DNA from: Actinomycetota bacterium
GTDB lineage: Bacteria > Actinomycetota > Acidimicrobiia > IMCC26256 > PALSA-610
Assembly: GCA_005773635.1 (NCBI GenBank)
Contig: SXHN01000038.1
Location: 1 to 43,845 of the forward strand
Length of the DNA: 43,845 bases
Direction: 5' to 3'
Below the pieces are notes generated by a model that had not been told where the DNA came from, searched no databases, and saw only the letters and a program-made list of their open reading frames with translations. Position numbers and translations under genes: made by a program. Each line of letters opens with the position of its first letter. Within the stretch, counting starts at the first letter, position 1. This document shows positions 1 to 8,512 of the stretch, one piece after another.

Positions 1-1574
1 GCAAGTTTGAGATGTTCTCGGATGCGTTCAGAGTCTGCGGCGCGCGCGTCTGCGCCGATCAACACAGTCACTATTTCGCTTTCGTCGTCCACAAGAAAGT
101 CGAGTAACGAGGCGCAGGCTTCGGCTGTGGTGGCGCGGGCCGCGATAATCCCGCCGTCGCGTGCAATCGCCAACCAGTCACCAACGGCGATCTCGCCGCA
201 CTCGGCACGCGAATCGCGCACCGCTTGGGTCACTTCACCCGCACGAACGCGCGTCAGCGCCTCCGAAAACGCAGCGATGTTCAGCCCGATCTCCTCTTCC
301 GGGTCATAGGAAATGAGCGCAGCGAGCGCTTCGACGACCGAAGTTGTCGGCACGACCTCAACCGATTTGCTGGTCAACGAATCCACTTGGCGAGCTACCG
401 GGATGATGTTTTTGTTATTAGGCAACACAATCACTGACTGCGCATTCGCCGATTCGACTGCTTCGAGAATCTGTGCCGTGGATGGATTCATTGATTGCCC
501 ACCCGCAATGATCGATTGCACGCCGAGCGAAACCAAGAGTCTCCGCAGCCCATCGCCAACCGCGACCGCCACAACCGCAGTCTCAACCGGTTCAGAATCT
601 TCTAATTCGCCGGTCGCTTCGCGAACCCACTGTTGTTCCTCCGCTGCGACCTCCTCAAACAAATCAGTCACACGGATCTTGTTGGGCCGACCTGCTTGAA
701 TCCCGGCTTCGATTGCGGCACCGATGTCGTTGGTATGAATATGACAGTTGTACAGGCCATCGCCACCGACGACAACGATCGAATCACCAACGGTCATCCA
801 GGTGGCCCGAAACGCAGGGATTGCGGCGTCGTCGGGAGCATCGAGCAAGAACATCACCTCATACCTGAGGTTCGCAACGTCGTCGCCCGAAAGGTGACGT
901 TCCACTGCCATTGGCGTCGGCGCGTCAAGCGACGGTTGGGGAAGATCAACCCCTTCAGCGACGTGACGCAGCGCGGCGATCAGCAATGTGAAACCACTCC
1001 CGCCCGAGTCGACAACGCCAGCGTCACGCAATGCGGGCAACAGGTCGGGCGTTCGTGCCACTGACGCATGCGCCGATGCTTGGGCGCATTGCAGCACTTC
1101 GGCCAACGTGGGCGGGGAATCACCGTAAGCCGATTCGAACTCTTCGAGACCCTCTGCGGTTTCTCGGACCACCGTGAGAATCGTGCCCTCGACCGGACGC
1201 ATCACCGCTTCATAGGCGGCATCGGCAGCCCTACGCATCGCTCGCACTACGTCGCCAGCTTCCACGGCTTCGCCAGCACCAAACACCTCGACCAAGCCCC
1301 GCAAGATCTGGCTAGTAATCACCCCAGAATTACCACGGGCGCCCATCAGCGAGCCCCGAGCGATCGCAGTGCACACCTCGCCCATTGATTCCGTAGTGCG
1401 CAATTCAGTACACACCGACTCGAGGGTCAATGCCATGTTTGTGCCGGTATCGCCATCAGGTACGGGGTATACGTTGAGCCGGTTCAATTCTTCTTGATGG
1501 GAACGCAGCGCGTCGCGGAATGCCTCGATGACACGGCGGACTTCGGCTGGCCCAAGACGCGCAAGGGTCGACAT
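1..1574 (-). CDS. FakA/YloV-like DAK-domain kinase (3' end beyond window)
   Basis: This leftward gene runs off the window start, so the last C-terminal residues are missing; about 524 residues are visible against roughly 550 for the family. It begins at ATG 1574. Near the N-terminus the translation has NVYPVPDGDTGTNM (about residues 34-47), the metal-binding Asp motif of the dihydroxyacetone-kinase L domain, followed by a GARGNSG motif near residue 78. The visible C-terminus ends in a region with LVDDESEIVTVLIGADA, typical of the C-terminal part of YloV/FakA. FakA proteins phosphorylate fatty acids presented by a FakB (DegV) carrier, and the role here is inferred from family. It is divergent from rpmB, a neighbourhood common for yloV genes. 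No FakB gene is in the window, so the substrate is not shown by context. Confidence 0.88.
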   Translation of the reverse strand, partial: MSTLARLGPAEVRRVIEAFRDALRSHQEELNRLNVYPVPDGDTGTNMALTLESVCTELRTTESMGEVCTAIARGSLMGARGNSGVITSQILRGLVEVFGAGEAVEAGDVVRAMRRAADAAYEAVMRPVEGTILTVVRETAEGLEEFESAYGDSPPTLAEVLQCAQASAHASVARTPDLLPALRDAGVVDSGGSGFTLLIAALRHVAEGVDLPQPSLDAPTPMAVERHLSGDDVANLRYEVMFLLDAPDDAAIPAFRATWMTVGDSIVVVGGDGLYNCHIHTNDIGAAIEAGIQAGRPNKIRVTDLFEEVAAEEQQWVREATGELEDSEPVETAVVAVAVGDGLRRLLVSLGVQSIIAGGQSMNPSTAQILEAVESANAQSVIVLPNNKNIIPVARQVDSLTSKSVEVVPTTSVVEALAALISYDPEEEIGLNIAAFSEALTRVRAGEVTQAVRDSRAECGEIAVGDWLAIARDGGIIAARATTAEACASLLDFLVDDESEIVTVLIGADARAADSERIREHLKL

Positions 1575-1672
1575 ACGCAGCGACAATAGCGTTGCCTTGC
1601 CCAATCCTGAGGCAAGGCGCCGCCGCTGGTAGATTGCGCCGGTTCACATTTGGTTCGATGAGGTATTTCGAC

Positions 1673-1864
1673 ATGGCTGCTGTTTGCGACGTCTGCGGGA
1701 AAAAGCCGAACTTCGGCATGCGCGTTTCCCACTCCCACCGGCGAAACAAGCGGCGCTGGGATCCCAATATCCAAAAAGTACGGGCGATGGTGAACGGCAC
1801 TCCGCGCCGCGTGCACGCCTGCACTTCGTGCATCAAGGCTGGCAAAGTCATCAAAAAGGGCTGA
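1673..1864 (+). CDS. rpmB: 50S ribosomal protein L28
   Basis: This 63-residue basic protein matches bacterial L28: it starts MAAVCDVCGKK, has the SHSHRRNKRRWDPN core, and ends in a CTSC zinc knuckle. Cys5, Cys8, Cys50 and Cys53 form two CxxC pairs, so this is the zinc-binding form of L28. L28 is a structural protein of the large ribosomal subunit. A longer upstream reading frame is open from 1592, but the start at 1673 gives the normal family length and N-terminus. The next gene begins eight bases after the stop, so the two are probably co-transcribed. The divergent FakA-like gene begins about 100 bases upstream. Confidence 0.95.
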   Translation: MAAVCDVCGKKPNFGMRVSHSHRRNKRRWDPNIQKVRAMVNGTPRRVHACTSCIKAGKVIKKG

Positions 1865-1872
1865 GGTCTGCC

Positions 1873-2100
1873 GTGCAGGGTGTCGTCAAGATTTACGATC
1901 CGCTCACTGGTGAGGGAATCGTCATGACCGACGTCGACCGCAGCGATGTGGTCCTGGCCGCTGATGCGCTCGAAGGATCTATCTTTCGAATCCTTCGCCA
2001 AGGCCAGCGGGTCGTCTTCGACTTGGACCGCAAAGGTCGCGCCACAAAGATCCGCATGGGTTCCGAACCTGACATGGGCATGACCACAGCCGAGGTCTAA
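1873..2100 (+). CDS. Cold-shock-domain-like small protein
   Basis: The protein is 75 residues and begins at GTG 1873, eight bases after the rpmB stop. The sequence VQGVVKIYDPLTGEGIV, followed by a DVVLAADAL segment and a GQRVVFDL strand, follows the CspA-type OB-fold pattern: G-x-V-K at the start, an F/Y-like strand, and a final V-x-F-D strand. The aromatic RNA-binding motifs (RNP1 and RNP2) of classic cold-shock proteins are mostly absent, with Tyr8 the only clear aromatic in the first strand, so nucleic-acid binding is uncertain. An alternative longer frame starting at 1684 would overlap rpmB entirely and is rejected. Close spacing to rpmB suggests a role linked to translation; this is inference. 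Confidence 0.7.
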   Translation: MQGVVKIYDPLTGEGIVMTDVDRSDVVLAADALEGSIFRILRQGQRVVFDLDRKGRATKIRMGSEPDMGMTTAEV

Positions 2101-2151
2101 CCGGACAAATGTCCCCTTGAGCGGTCGTGTCCGCGAGTCGATACCCCCGAG

Positions 2152-4440
2152 ATGGCTTCGGCACGGTTTACACCAAGACGGCGCAACGCACTCATCGCGG
2201 TGTGGCTAGTTGCGAGCGCGGTCGGCTTTATCCTTGTCGAGTCGCACCCGCTCATCACGAGTGCCATCCAAAACTTCGGCTCAGTTTTTGCGGCGGCAAT
2301 CGCAGTCGTTTCAATTCGACGCCGGCCGGCACCCCATCGCCGAGCATGGGGTTTGGTCGTGGCGTCGCTCGTCTGTTGGGCCATCGGAGACATCATCTGG
2401 AGCGCGTTCGACCTGTTCAACGGGGAGAGGCCCTCAGTATCGGTTGCTGACATCTTCTACCTAGCCGGTTACCCGTTTCTTGCGCTCGGTCTCATACGAA
2501 TGGCCAAACTTCGCAGCAAATACAGGCCAGCGCGAGGCCTGGCACTCGATGCGATCGCCATGACCGGCGCCGCAGCGATGGCGACTTGGTATTACCTCGT
2601 CGTACCAGCGGTTGAAGGTGTCGCTGGTTTGGAAAAAATCGTCTGGGCCTCATATCCGCTCGCAGACGTTGCGCTCGTGGCAGCGCTCACGATGCTTGCA
2701 TTCGCACCCGGCAAGCGAGGCATGCCGACAGTGCTCATAGGAAGCGGCCTGCTGCTCATGCTGGTGCTAGATGTCGGGTTCGCCGTGTTGCCCCGATTTG
2801 GCGGAGAATCCTGGCTCGATCTGCTCGATGTCTTTTATCCAACGTGCAACATTCTGATCGCGCTGGCGTTGCTCCATCGCAACGCGAGCGAACTCATCGA
2901 GCCCGTCCCATTGATTTTCCACCGGATCCACCCTGCCCGAGTTGCGTTTCTGGGCGTCGCAATGTTCACACCACCCGTCATGACTGCAATCCAGTACGCG
3001 CAAGGAACGCGCACAGGAGCTCCCCTGCTCTTCGGGTCGACGCTTGGGCTCGGCGGCGTCGTGTATTTGCGGTTGGCCGGGCTTGTGCGGGAACACGAGC
3101 GAAGCCAAGATCAGCTCAGCATCTTGGCATCTCACGATGCACTCACTGGCCTCCCAAATCGCAAACTACTCACCGACCGCATCGAACACGCGGTAACTCG
3201 CACAACCCGCACTGATGAAGTCGTCGCCGTCCTCTACCTCGACCTCGACCGGTTTAAAGCAGTCAACGACACCCGTGGCCACGAAGCTGGTGACCAACTC
3301 CTCATCGAGACGGCTCGACGGCTCACCACGTGCGTTCGAGAAGGAGACACCGTCGCACGTATTGGTGGCGACGAGTTTGCCATCCTCTGTGAAGATCTCG
3401 ACTCACGCGGCACCATGAACATGATTGCCGATCGTGTAGTGGCCGCCATCGCCGAACCGTTCACGGTCGGAGATGGCGTCGCGGTTGTGTCTGCGAGTGC
3501 AGGGCTTATGTTCCCAGCACGTTGGACAAGCGATGCCGAATCGATCCTGCGCATGGCTGATGCAGCGATGTATAGCGCGAAAGATGCTGGCAAAGACCGT
3601 TGGAGGGTCTACGACGAGTCGATGCAAGCCGAGGAAAATGATCGCCGCACAAAGGAAGTCGCGCTCCAGCAAGCACTGAGCAACAACGAGCTTGAATTGC
3701 ATTACCAACCGATCGTGGACGCCACATCCCACGCAATAGTGAGTTTCGAAGCACTCGTTCGGTGGAACCGACCCGGCGTCGGGCTCGTTGGCCCGATTGA
3801 TTTCATTGAGCTCGCAGAAGAAACCGGGCTTATCTTGCCGATCGGCACATGGGTTTTGCACCGTGCAGCTGAACAACTTGACCAATGGCGCCAGTCATTT
3901 CCCGACGTTGAGCTGCATATGAGCATCAACGTGTCGGCGCGTCAGCTCGACCAAGCCTCATTCATCGAAACAGTGGAATCGGCGCTTGCCAAGTTGCAAA
4001 GCCCGCCCGCATCGTTGACACTCGAAGTCACCGAATCAGTACTCCTCGTCGACCGCGACTGGGCAAAGCGCCAACTCGAATCGCTCAAATCTCTAGGCGT
4101 GATGCTCGCAATCGACGACTTCGGCACTGGATACTCAGCGCTCGCCTACCTCAGCACGTTCCCATTTGACATCGTAAAGATCGATCGAGCGTTCATGAAC
4201 AACTTCGACCCTGGTGCCGGCGGTGCCACGGTGGTGGAAGCCATGATCTCGCTGTCGCATGCGCTAGGTCTCGTGGTTGTGGCAGAAGGCACTGAAGTTG
4301 TCGAACAACTCGACGCGCTCGCTGCGATCGGATGTGATCTCGTGCAGGGCTACTACTTCTCGAAACCGCTACCGGTCGATGAGGCAACCGCGTATCTCGC
4401 GAACCACGCCAGTAACCTGGCCGCGCAACGCGCCGCCTGA
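2152..4440 (+). CDS. Membrane GGDEF-EAL protein (cyclic-di-GMP synthesis and hydrolysis)
   Basis: The protein is 762 residues. The first 310 or so contain about eight to nine hydrophobic membrane segments forming a sensor-like module of no recognised family. A GGDEF domain follows, with the intact signature GGDEF at residues 405-409. An RxxD sequence (REGD, residues 396-399) lies exactly five residues before it, the arrangement of the product-inhibition I-site. An EAL domain follows, with EAL at 533-535 and DDFGTGYSAL at 655-664. All key motifs being present, both diguanylate cyclase and phosphodiesterase activities are possible; which dominates cannot be read from sequence. The start ATG lies about 50 bases after the cold-shock-like gene. 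It converges with the thioesterase gene. Confidence 0.93.
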   Translation: MASARFTPRRRNALIAVWLVASAVGFILVESHPLITSAIQNFGSVFAAAIAVVSIRRRPAPHRRAWGLVVASLVCWAIGDIIWSAFDLFNGERPSVSVADIFYLAGYPFLALGLIRMAKLRSKYRPARGLALDAIAMTGAAAMATWYYLVVPAVEGVAGLEKIVWASYPLADVALVAALTMLAFAPGKRGMPTVLIGSGLLLMLVLDVGFAVLPRFGGESWLDLLDVFYPTCNILIALALLHRNASELIEPVPLIFHRIHPARVAFLGVAMFTPPVMTAIQYAQGTRTGAPLLFGSTLGLGGVVYLRLAGLVREHERSQDQLSILASHDALTGLPNRKLLTDRIEHAVTRTTRTDEVVAVLYLDLDRFKAVNDTRGHEAGDQLLIETARRLTTCVREGDTVARIGGDEFAILCEDLDSRGTMNMIADRVVAAIAEPFTVGDGVAVVSASAGLMFPARWTSDAESILRMADAAMYSAKDAGKDRWRVYDESMQAEENDRRTKEVALQQALSNNELELHYQPIVDATSHAIVSFEALVRWNRPGVGLVGPIDFIELAEETGLILPIGTWVLHRAAEQLDQWRQSFPDVELHMSINVSARQLDQASFIETVESALAKLQSPPASLTLEVTESVLLVDRDWAKRQLESLKSLGVMLAIDDFGTGYSALAYLSTFPFDIVKIDRAFMNNFDPGAGGATVVEAMISLSHALGLVVVAEGTEVVEQLDALAAIGCDLVQGYYFSKPLPVDEATAYLANHASNLAAQRAA

Positions 4441-4495
4441 GGTTGCGGCACGGCGTCGCGGCCGCAGCAAGCGAGCTGTGTGCCCGAGAATGACT

Positions 4496-4525
4496 GCTAG
4501 CGCGGGCGCTTGCACCGGCGCTAGC
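4496..4525. terminator. Hairpin between convergent genes, possible terminator
   Basis: An 8-base perfect inverted repeat (GCTAGCGC at 4496-4503 and GCGCTAGC at 4518-4525) lies in the 170-base gap between the GGDEF-EAL gene and the convergent thioesterase gene. A short TTTT run follows on the plus strand about eight bases later, so it is not a textbook intrinsic terminator. Its location between converging genes is the main reason to propose termination. Confidence 0.4.
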
Positions 4526-4610
4526 ACCCGCTTTTGGAACCCTCGACGCCACGCCGCTCCGAGTCTGGCTGGACGAAGCGAAACCGCTCCAATTGCCCAG
4601 TCCGCGCTCG

Positions 4611-5057
4611 CTATGCAAGACCTTGCGGCTGCAGCACCATCTGCGTGCATCGAAACAGTGCCATGACGCGACCATTGGTTTCGTTGGTGACCGTTGCGTC
4701 CCACACGTGTGTCTGGCGACCGAGGTGCACCGGCACGCATCGACACCTGACACGTTCGCCGGTGCGAGCGGATGACAAAAAGTTCGTCTTCAGCTCAATC
4801 GTTGTGAACGATGCACCTTCGGGGACGTTGTTGCCGCACCCGATCGCGCAACACGTATCCGCCAACGCCACCACAGCCGGCGCAAACAGGAATCCGGTGC
4901 CGGCGATGAGGTTTTCGGTCACGTCGATATGACCTACGACGAGGTCGACCGCCGCGTGATCGAACACACAACCGAGTTGGCCTGGCACGCGGTCGCTAAA
5001 AAATTCAGTCGCCCGGCGCGCGGCTTCATCTGGGTCGACGCCGTCCGCGAAACTCAT
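4611..5057 (-). CDS. PaaI-like hotdog-fold thioesterase
   Basis: This 148-residue protein has the layout of the PaaI/YdiI hotdog-fold family. An N-L-I-A-G-T-G-F-L-F-A-P segment leads into ALADTCCAIG, where Asp67 sits at the usual catalytic position of the central helix. A strand ELKTNFLSSA then follows, matching the E-x-K-x-N-F motif shared by these enzymes. Such enzymes hydrolyse acyl- or aryl-CoA thioesters; the substrate cannot be determined here. The usual GxxHGG loop is replaced by GTGFLFAP, an atypical feature. It starts at ATG 5057, 21 bases after the pckG stop on the same strand, so read-through from pckG is likely. Confidence 0.8.
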   Translation of the reverse strand: MSFADGVDPDEAARRATEFFSDRVPGQLGCVFDHAAVDLVVGHIDVTENLIAGTGFLFAPAVVALADTCCAIGCGNNVPEGASFTTIELKTNFLSSARTGERVRCRCVPVHLGRQTHVWDATVTNETNGRVMALFRCTQMVLQPQGLA

Positions 5058-5078
5058 GCGTGCAATCTCATTGTTGGG

Positions 5079-6887
5079 CTACGCGTGGTTCAGGCGCTGT
5101 TCTAGGGCTTGCAGTTGTTGGCGCAATTCATCTGGCAAAGCATCGCGGAACGTGTCGAAATGTTGCGCGATCAATGGCAATTCAGCTTTCCAAGCCTCGA
5201 CGTCGACGGCCAGCAAGTCTTCGATGGCAGCATCGCTAATCCCGAGGCCGTCGATTGCCAACGCTCCCGGTTTCGGAAGCAAGCCAATCGGCGTTTCGAC
5301 CCCTGGTGTCGTGTCGGCACACCGCTCGAAGATCCAAGCCAGAACTCGCGAGTTTTCGCCGTAGCCCGGCCAGAGAAATTTGCCTTCCGGACTCTTGCGG
5401 AACCAGTTCACATAGAAGATCTTGGGAAGTTTCGAGGCTTCAGTAGCAGCGCCGACTTTGAGCCAATGGCCGAAGTAGTCGCCCATGTTGTATCCACAAA
5501 ATGGCAGCATGGCGAATGGGTCGCGGCGCAGGTTTCCCACTGCACCAGCAGCAGCCGCCGTGGTCTCGCTCGCCATAATTGAGCCGAGAAACACTCCGTG
5601 GGCCCAATCGAAGGCTTCAGTTACCAAGGGAATTACCGATGCGCGTCGGCCACCGAAGAGAAACGCCGAGATTGGCACACCCGCCGGATCCTGCCACTCA
5701 TCGGCGACCGAGGGAACCTGCGACAGCGGCGCGGTGAATCGCGCATTGGGATGCGCAGCAGGGGTATCAGACGCTGGAGTCCAGTCGTTACCTTTCCAGT
5801 CGGTGCAGTGCGCTGGTGGCTCATCGGTGAGACCTTCCCACCAAACGTCGCCATCACTGGTGAGTGCAACGTTGGTAAACACCGTATTGCGATCGAGTGC
5901 TGCAATTGCGTTGGGATTGGTGTCCATGCCAGTGCCGGGAGCGACCCCAAACATTCCGAATTCGGGATTGATCGCGTAGAGGCGGCCGTCGGCTCCGTAC
6001 TTCATCCAACAGATGTCGTCGCCGATCGTCTCTGCCTTCCAGCCCGGAATCGTTGGCACCAGCATCGCCAAGTTGGTTTTGCCACACGCGCTTGGGAACG
6101 CAGCGGCGATGAACTTCACATCGTTGGTTGGGTTCGTAAGTTTCAGAATCAACATGTGTTCGGCGAGCCAACCGTCGTCGCGTGCCATCGTTGATGCGAT
6201 GCGCAGCGCGAAACATTTCTTGCCGAGCAACGCATTGCCACCGTAACCCGAACCGAAACTTTGAATCTCGCGGGTTTCGGGAAAGTGCACGATGTACTTG
6301 TTGTCGGGGTTGCACGGCCAGGAAGTATCGGCTTGACCATCCGCGAGCGGAGCACCAAGCGAATGCACGCACGGCACGAAATCACCATCAGTGCCCAACA
6401 CTTCGAGTGCGCCGCTGCCCATGCGGGTCATTGTGCGCATCGCAACGGCTACGTACGCAGAGTCGGTGATTTCAACTCCGATGTGCGCGATCGGTGAACC
6501 GAGCGGGCCCATCGAAAACGGAACGACATACATCGTGCGGCCGCGCATCGCGCCGCGGTAGAGATCGAGCATCAGCGCGCGCATTTCTGCGGGATCCCGC
6601 CAGTTGTTATTAGGGCCAGCATCGGCCTCATTCTGCGAACAAATGAACGTACGGTCTTCGACGCGAGCGACGTCGCCGGCGTCGCTGCGGGCGTAGAAGC
6701 TGTTGGGTCGTTTCGCAGGATCAAGCGGCACGAAGGTGCCCGCGGCCACAAGTCTCGCGGCCAACTCAGCTTCTTCTGCGGCAGTTCCGTCGCACCACTC
6801 AACTGCGGCGGGCTCCAGAATCGCGGTCCACTCTTCGACCCACGCAAGTAGCTTCGCGTGCTTCGTAGGCGCAGTGCTTGTGGTCAT
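5079..6887 (-). CDS. pckG: Phosphoenolpyruvate carboxykinase (GTP)
   Basis: The 602-residue product matches the GTP-dependent PEP carboxykinase family in length and motifs. The P-loop region FPSACGKTN is at residues 264-272 with the mobile-loop Cys268. The metal/nucleotide motif TIGDDICWM is at about 287-295 with Asp290 and Asp291, and a FLFGGRR segment lies further on. The enzyme converts oxaloacetate and GTP to phosphoenolpyruvate, CO2 and GDP, in gluconeogenesis or anaplerosis. The GTP form is typical of actinobacteria. An upstream extension is open to 7025, but it overlaps ddl. ATG 6887 is preceded by a GGAGAT ribosome site and gives the normal family N-terminus. Confidence 0.97.
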   Translation of the reverse strand: MTTSTAPTKHAKLLAWVEEWTAILEPAAVEWCDGTAAEEAELAARLVAAGTFVPLDPAKRPNSFYARSDAGDVARVEDRTFICSQNEADAGPNNNWRDPAEMRALMLDLYRGAMRGRTMYVVPFSMGPLGSPIAHIGVEITDSAYVAVAMRTMTRMGSGALEVLGTDGDFVPCVHSLGAPLADGQADTSWPCNPDNKYIVHFPETREIQSFGSGYGGNALLGKKCFALRIASTMARDDGWLAEHMLILKLTNPTNDVKFIAAAFPSACGKTNLAMLVPTIPGWKAETIGDDICWMKYGADGRLYAINPEFGMFGVAPGTGMDTNPNAIAALDRNTVFTNVALTSDGDVWWEGLTDEPPAHCTDWKGNDWTPASDTPAAHPNARFTAPLSQVPSVADEWQDPAGVPISAFLFGGRRASVIPLVTEAFDWAHGVFLGSIMASETTAAAAGAVGNLRRDPFAMLPFCGYNMGDYFGHWLKVGAATEASKLPKIFYVNWFRKSPEGKFLWPGYGENSRVLAWIFERCADTTPGVETPIGLLPKPGALAIDGLGISDAAIEDLLAVDVEAWKAELPLIAQHFDTFRDALPDELRQQLQALEQRLNHA

Positions 6888-6978
6888 GTGTGGAATCTCC
6901 CGAAACCGGCCAATTGGGTTCGGGAAGTGTAGAGGTGAACACGCGGTGGAGGCCGAGTCGGGCCTCGGGAACCGCCAT

Positions 6979-8094
6979 CTAGCGTTGACGGCCCGCCCGA
7001 AGCTTCCGGCGCTGACTGCGCACAACCGCCAATTCGATCAACCGGTCGAGTAAATCGGCATAGCTGAGACCGCTGGCCTCCCAGAGTTTCGGATACATCG
7101 AAATCGATGTGAATCCAGGGATTGTGTTCAGTTCATTGACCACGAAGCCGCGAGCCAGCCCAGTTGTTTCATAGAAAAAGTCGACTCGGGCCATGGCTTC
7201 ACAAGCGCACGCTGCGAAAGCCTCGAGCGCCAGCCGCTGAACCTGCGCGGTCTCCACGTCGTCCAACTTCGCGGGAATGAAGAACTGCGCAGCATCAGAC
7301 TCGTACTTGTCGTGGTAGCTGTAAAACTCAGCACCTGGCACCACCTCGCCCGGCAGCGAAGCAACGGGCGGGTCATCACCAAGCACGGCAACTTCGATTT
7401 CTCGACCAACGATCGCTTCTTCGATCAACACCCACTCGTCGTAGCGGGTCGCAAGGTCAATCGCCGTCTTCAACTCGACGACATCGTTGGCTTTGCTCAC
7501 CCCAACAGAGCTTCCCATGTTTGCGGGTTTGACAAAGCACGGAAACCCAAACTCAGCAGTCACTGCAGCTACCACCGCCTCGACGTCGTGGCCATCGCGG
7601 TGCACAACGTCGCGGGCGACCGCGAGCCCAGCTGCTCGCAAAGCTTGCTTCATCATGCGTTTGTCCATGCATAGTGCGCTGGCCAACACACCACAGCCAA
7701 CGTATGGAAGCCCGGAAAGTTCCAATAGACCTTGCACCGTGCCGTCTTCTCCGTACGGTCCATGGAGTAACGGCAGCACAACATCGACGGCAAATGAAGG
7801 CGCGTCACCCAACGGCACAACGTCTGCATGGGTCGGGTCCGTGGGCGGCGCGACCGGCGAACCCGCAACGTCGAAAGCAGTGGGCAATGCTGACGCAGAC
7901 GTCAGCATCTGTTGCGCGTCGTGAGCCAAAAGCCACTGCCCCTCGATCGTAATTCCAACTGGGATCACGTCGTATTTCGAAGGGTCGAGTGAACGCATGA
8001 CAGTAACTGCGGTCGCGCGCGAGACATCGTGTTCCGCACTACGTCCGCCAAACAGCACCATGACTCGCACTCGATTGTCCACGCGCGGAACCAT
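6979..8094 (-). CDS. ddl: D-alanine--D-alanine ligase
   Basis: The protein is 371 residues. It opens with [16 protein letters not shown], the N-terminal glycine-rich signature of Ddl. An ATP-grasp fold follows, with the Lys/Val segment [16 protein letters not shown] and the [15 protein letters not shown] strand. The metal- and product-site segment [17 protein letters not shown] is close to the C-terminus. Ddl joins two D-alanines for peptidoglycan precursors in the cytoplasm. The length matches the larger DdlA-type enzymes. The start at ATG 8094 is consistent with the family; a Met at residue 12 is an alternative. It precedes pckG on the same strand with about 90 bases between. No other cell-wall genes are adjacent. 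Confidence 0.95.
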   Translation of the reverse strand: MVPRVDNRVRVMVLFGGRSAEHDVSRATAVTVMRSLDPSKYDVIPVGITIEGQWLLAHDAQQMLTSASALPTAFDVAGSPVAPPTDPTHADVVPLGDAPSFAVDVVLPLLHGPYGEDGTVQGLLELSGLPYVGCGVLASALCMDKRMMKQALRAAGLAVARDVVHRDGHDVEAVVAAVTAEFGFPCFVKPANMGSSVGVSKANDVVELKTAIDLATRYDEWVLIEEAIVGREIEVAVLGDDPPVASLPGEVVPGAEFYSYHDKYESDAAQFFIPAKLDDVETAQVQRLALEAFAACACEAMARVDFFYETTGLARGFVVNELNTIPGFTSISMYPKLWEASGLSYADLLDRLIELAVVRSQRRKLRAGRQR

Positions 8095-8128
8095 ACCGGC
8101 AACAACACGTTCGATGATTGAAATTGTG

Positions 8129-8500
8129 TTACAACGCTTCGAGTACGCCGCGAATACCTAGCCCCATGAGAAACAGACCACCCAACCCATACGCCAATTC
8201 CAAGCGGTTCTTTGGTTTCCATACGTAGCGGTAGCTATACAGCAACCCGACGGCAGCGAACGCAACAAATCCGTAAACCATATGGAGCGACGGCGCTTTG
8301 ACGTTGCCCCGGGTGTGCAAGACCACGCCGTGAGTCGCCTGCGCCATCATGAGCGACTCGGCGAATATCACCCCGATCCATACCGCCCGACCGCGCAACG
8401 ATTTGAATCGCCACGCTGCAAGCGCGAACAGTCCACTCAGCCCATTCGACCCAATCGCAACCCAGCCGAGCACTTCATGAACGTCGCGCAGCGTCTTCAT
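8129..8500 (-). CDS. Four-helix membrane protein, unknown
   Basis: This 123-residue protein has four hydrophobic stretches (about residues 10-30, 38-58, 72-92 and 101-120) separated by short basic loops such as WRFKSLRGR and RYVWKPKNR. Histidines occur at positions 8, 57, 61 and 73 in or near the membrane segments, reminiscent of small cytochrome-b561-like or redox membrane proteins, but no family is recognised with confidence. It lies between ddl and the acyl-CoA ligase on the same strand. The ligase stop is only 12 bases upstream, so it is likely in one transcript with the ligase. Confidence 0.75.
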   Translation of the reverse strand: MKTLRDVHEVLGWVAIGSNGLSGLFALAAWRFKSLRGRAVWIGVIFAESLMMAQATHGVVLHTRGNVKAPSLHMVYGFVAFAAVGLLYSYRYVWKPKNRLELAYGLGGLFLMGLGIRGVLEAL

Positions 8501-8512
8501 CGAGCGAAACGA

